NCBI GenBank assembly: GCA_030429325.1
Contig: JAUICT010000149.1
Span: forward strand, 1 to 6,052
Direction of reading: 5' to 3'
Origin: Bacteroidia bacterium
GTDB taxonomy: Bacteria > Bacteroidota > Bacteroidia > Flavobacteriales > Flavobacteriaceae
Length of the DNA stretch: 6,052 nucleotides
The first letter of the stretch is position 1. Every line of letters starts with the position of its first letter. The translations under genes and the position numbers were made by a program. The notes beneath the pieces were generated by a model. It worked only from the letters and a program-made list of their open reading frames with translations. It had not been told where the DNA came from and searched no databases. Positions 5,584-6,052 of this stretch are shown piece after piece.

Positions 5584-6036
5584 ATGAAAAAAGTGGTCAA
5601 ATCAAGGTTGGTAGCCATCAACAAGGATAAGGTTTTAGTATTGAAAAAGTTGGAAAAACCATTACGATACACCTTACCTGGAGGGGTGAAGAAAAAAAAG
5701 GAGACTGAAGAGGAGACCCTGATAAGGGAAGTAGGAGAGGAGGTTAAGTTGAAACTGACTTCAGGGCAGGTTAAGTTCTATCTTTCCCATATCAAAAAAA
5801 GAAAAGAAGAAACGGTCATTAAAAACTATTTCCAGATTCAATTGGAGCCCACATCCATCAAAGTAAAGGAAAAGCACAAATTTGCGGCAGCTCATTGGAT
5901 GGATTGGAAGGAAGTACTGCCGTTCATGGATAAATCGGACAGGTTGGCCGTCCGATCTTATTTTAAAAGTTTTAATAGAAAAGCAAAGAAAAAGAAAAAT
6001 AATGGACATAAAGTTTCATCTCGCCTTGCCATGTAG
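5584..6036 (+). CDS. Nudix hydrolase
   Basis: A 150-residue Nudix-fold protein. The Nudix box runs from G34 to about L56: G34, E40 after five residues, then seven residues to REVGEE (48-53). E52 and E53 are the expected metal-binding glutamates. The usual glycine near the end of the box is a lysine here (EEVKL). Such proteins hydrolyse a nucleoside diphosphate linked to another group; the substrate cannot be read from the box. The product is unusually basic, with KKKKE inside the box and a lysine-rich C-terminal tail (RKAKKKKNN, about 132-140). That may suggest RNA or nucleotide binding, but this is inference. The gene lies 15 bases after a terminator and no separate promoter is apparent, so it may depend on read-through or on a promoter I missed. 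The AGGA at 5579-5582 is too close to the ATG to be a useful ribosome binding site. Confidence 0.87.
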   Translation: MKKVVKSRLVAINKDKVLVLKKLEKPLRYTLPGGVKKKKETEEETLIREVGEEVKLKLTSGQVKFYLSHIKKRKEETVIKNYFQIQLEPTSIKVKEKHKFAAAHWMDWKEVLPFMDKSDRLAVRSYFKSFNRKAKKKKNNGHKVSSRLAM

Positions 6037-6052
6037 GAACATAGCGGAGACC

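Noticed and set aside
6037..6052. Last 16 bases, GCGGAGACC resembling 1376-1384
   Set aside because: Too short to interpret; the shared GGAGACC is likely coincidence.
1..6052. Search for insertion sequences, CRISPR arrays, tRNA or rRNA genes, attachment sites and toxin-antitoxin or defence genes
   Set aside because: No repeats with regular spacers, no cloverleaf, no transposase or defence motifs were seen. The window reads as ordinary chromosomal metabolism.

Overview
The window looks like a piece of a Flavobacteriaceae (Bacteroidota) chromosome. The reasons are the moderate-to-low GC content, start codons preceded by A/T-rich sequence with almost no Shine-Dalgarno signal, a TAnnTTTG-type promoter, and proteins that read like those of marine flavobacteria. 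The species cannot be named from the sequence alone. All supported genes are on the + strand.

Layout. Positions 2-1060 hold the C-terminal half of a molybdenum hydroxylase large subunit of the isoquinoline 1-oxidoreductase beta type; its 5' part lies outside the window. A 426-base gene-free stretch follows (1061-1486). It carries a Bacteroidota-type promoter candidate near 1179-1208 and a dense series of hairpins (1221-1381), including one whose loop is complementary to sequence further downstream. Next comes a tight gene block: a fold-type III arginine decarboxylase (1487-2941), an agmatinase (2961-3899), a deoxyhypusine-synthase-like protein (3892-4866) and a 103-residue protein with an acidic tail (4866-5177). 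A 101-residue probably exported protein (5232-5537) comes 54 bases later. A strong intrinsic terminator (5542-5573) closes the block. A Nudix hydrolase (5584-6036) follows the terminator.

How the genes fit together. Arginine decarboxylase makes agmatine and agmatinase converts it to putrescine plus urea. Bacteria have no eIF5A, so the deoxyhypusine-synthase-like protein is unlikely to make deoxyhypusine. It keeps the catalytic lysine of that family but has changed several substrate-pocket residues, so it is best read as a polyamine aminobutyl transferase. sym-Homospermidine is the characteristic major polyamine of Flavobacteriaceae, so homospermidine synthesis from putrescine is the most economical assignment. 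The block would then be an arginine-to-homospermidine operon. The structured leader and the small acidic protein coupled to the synthase are its least explained parts and the best candidates for something undescribed.
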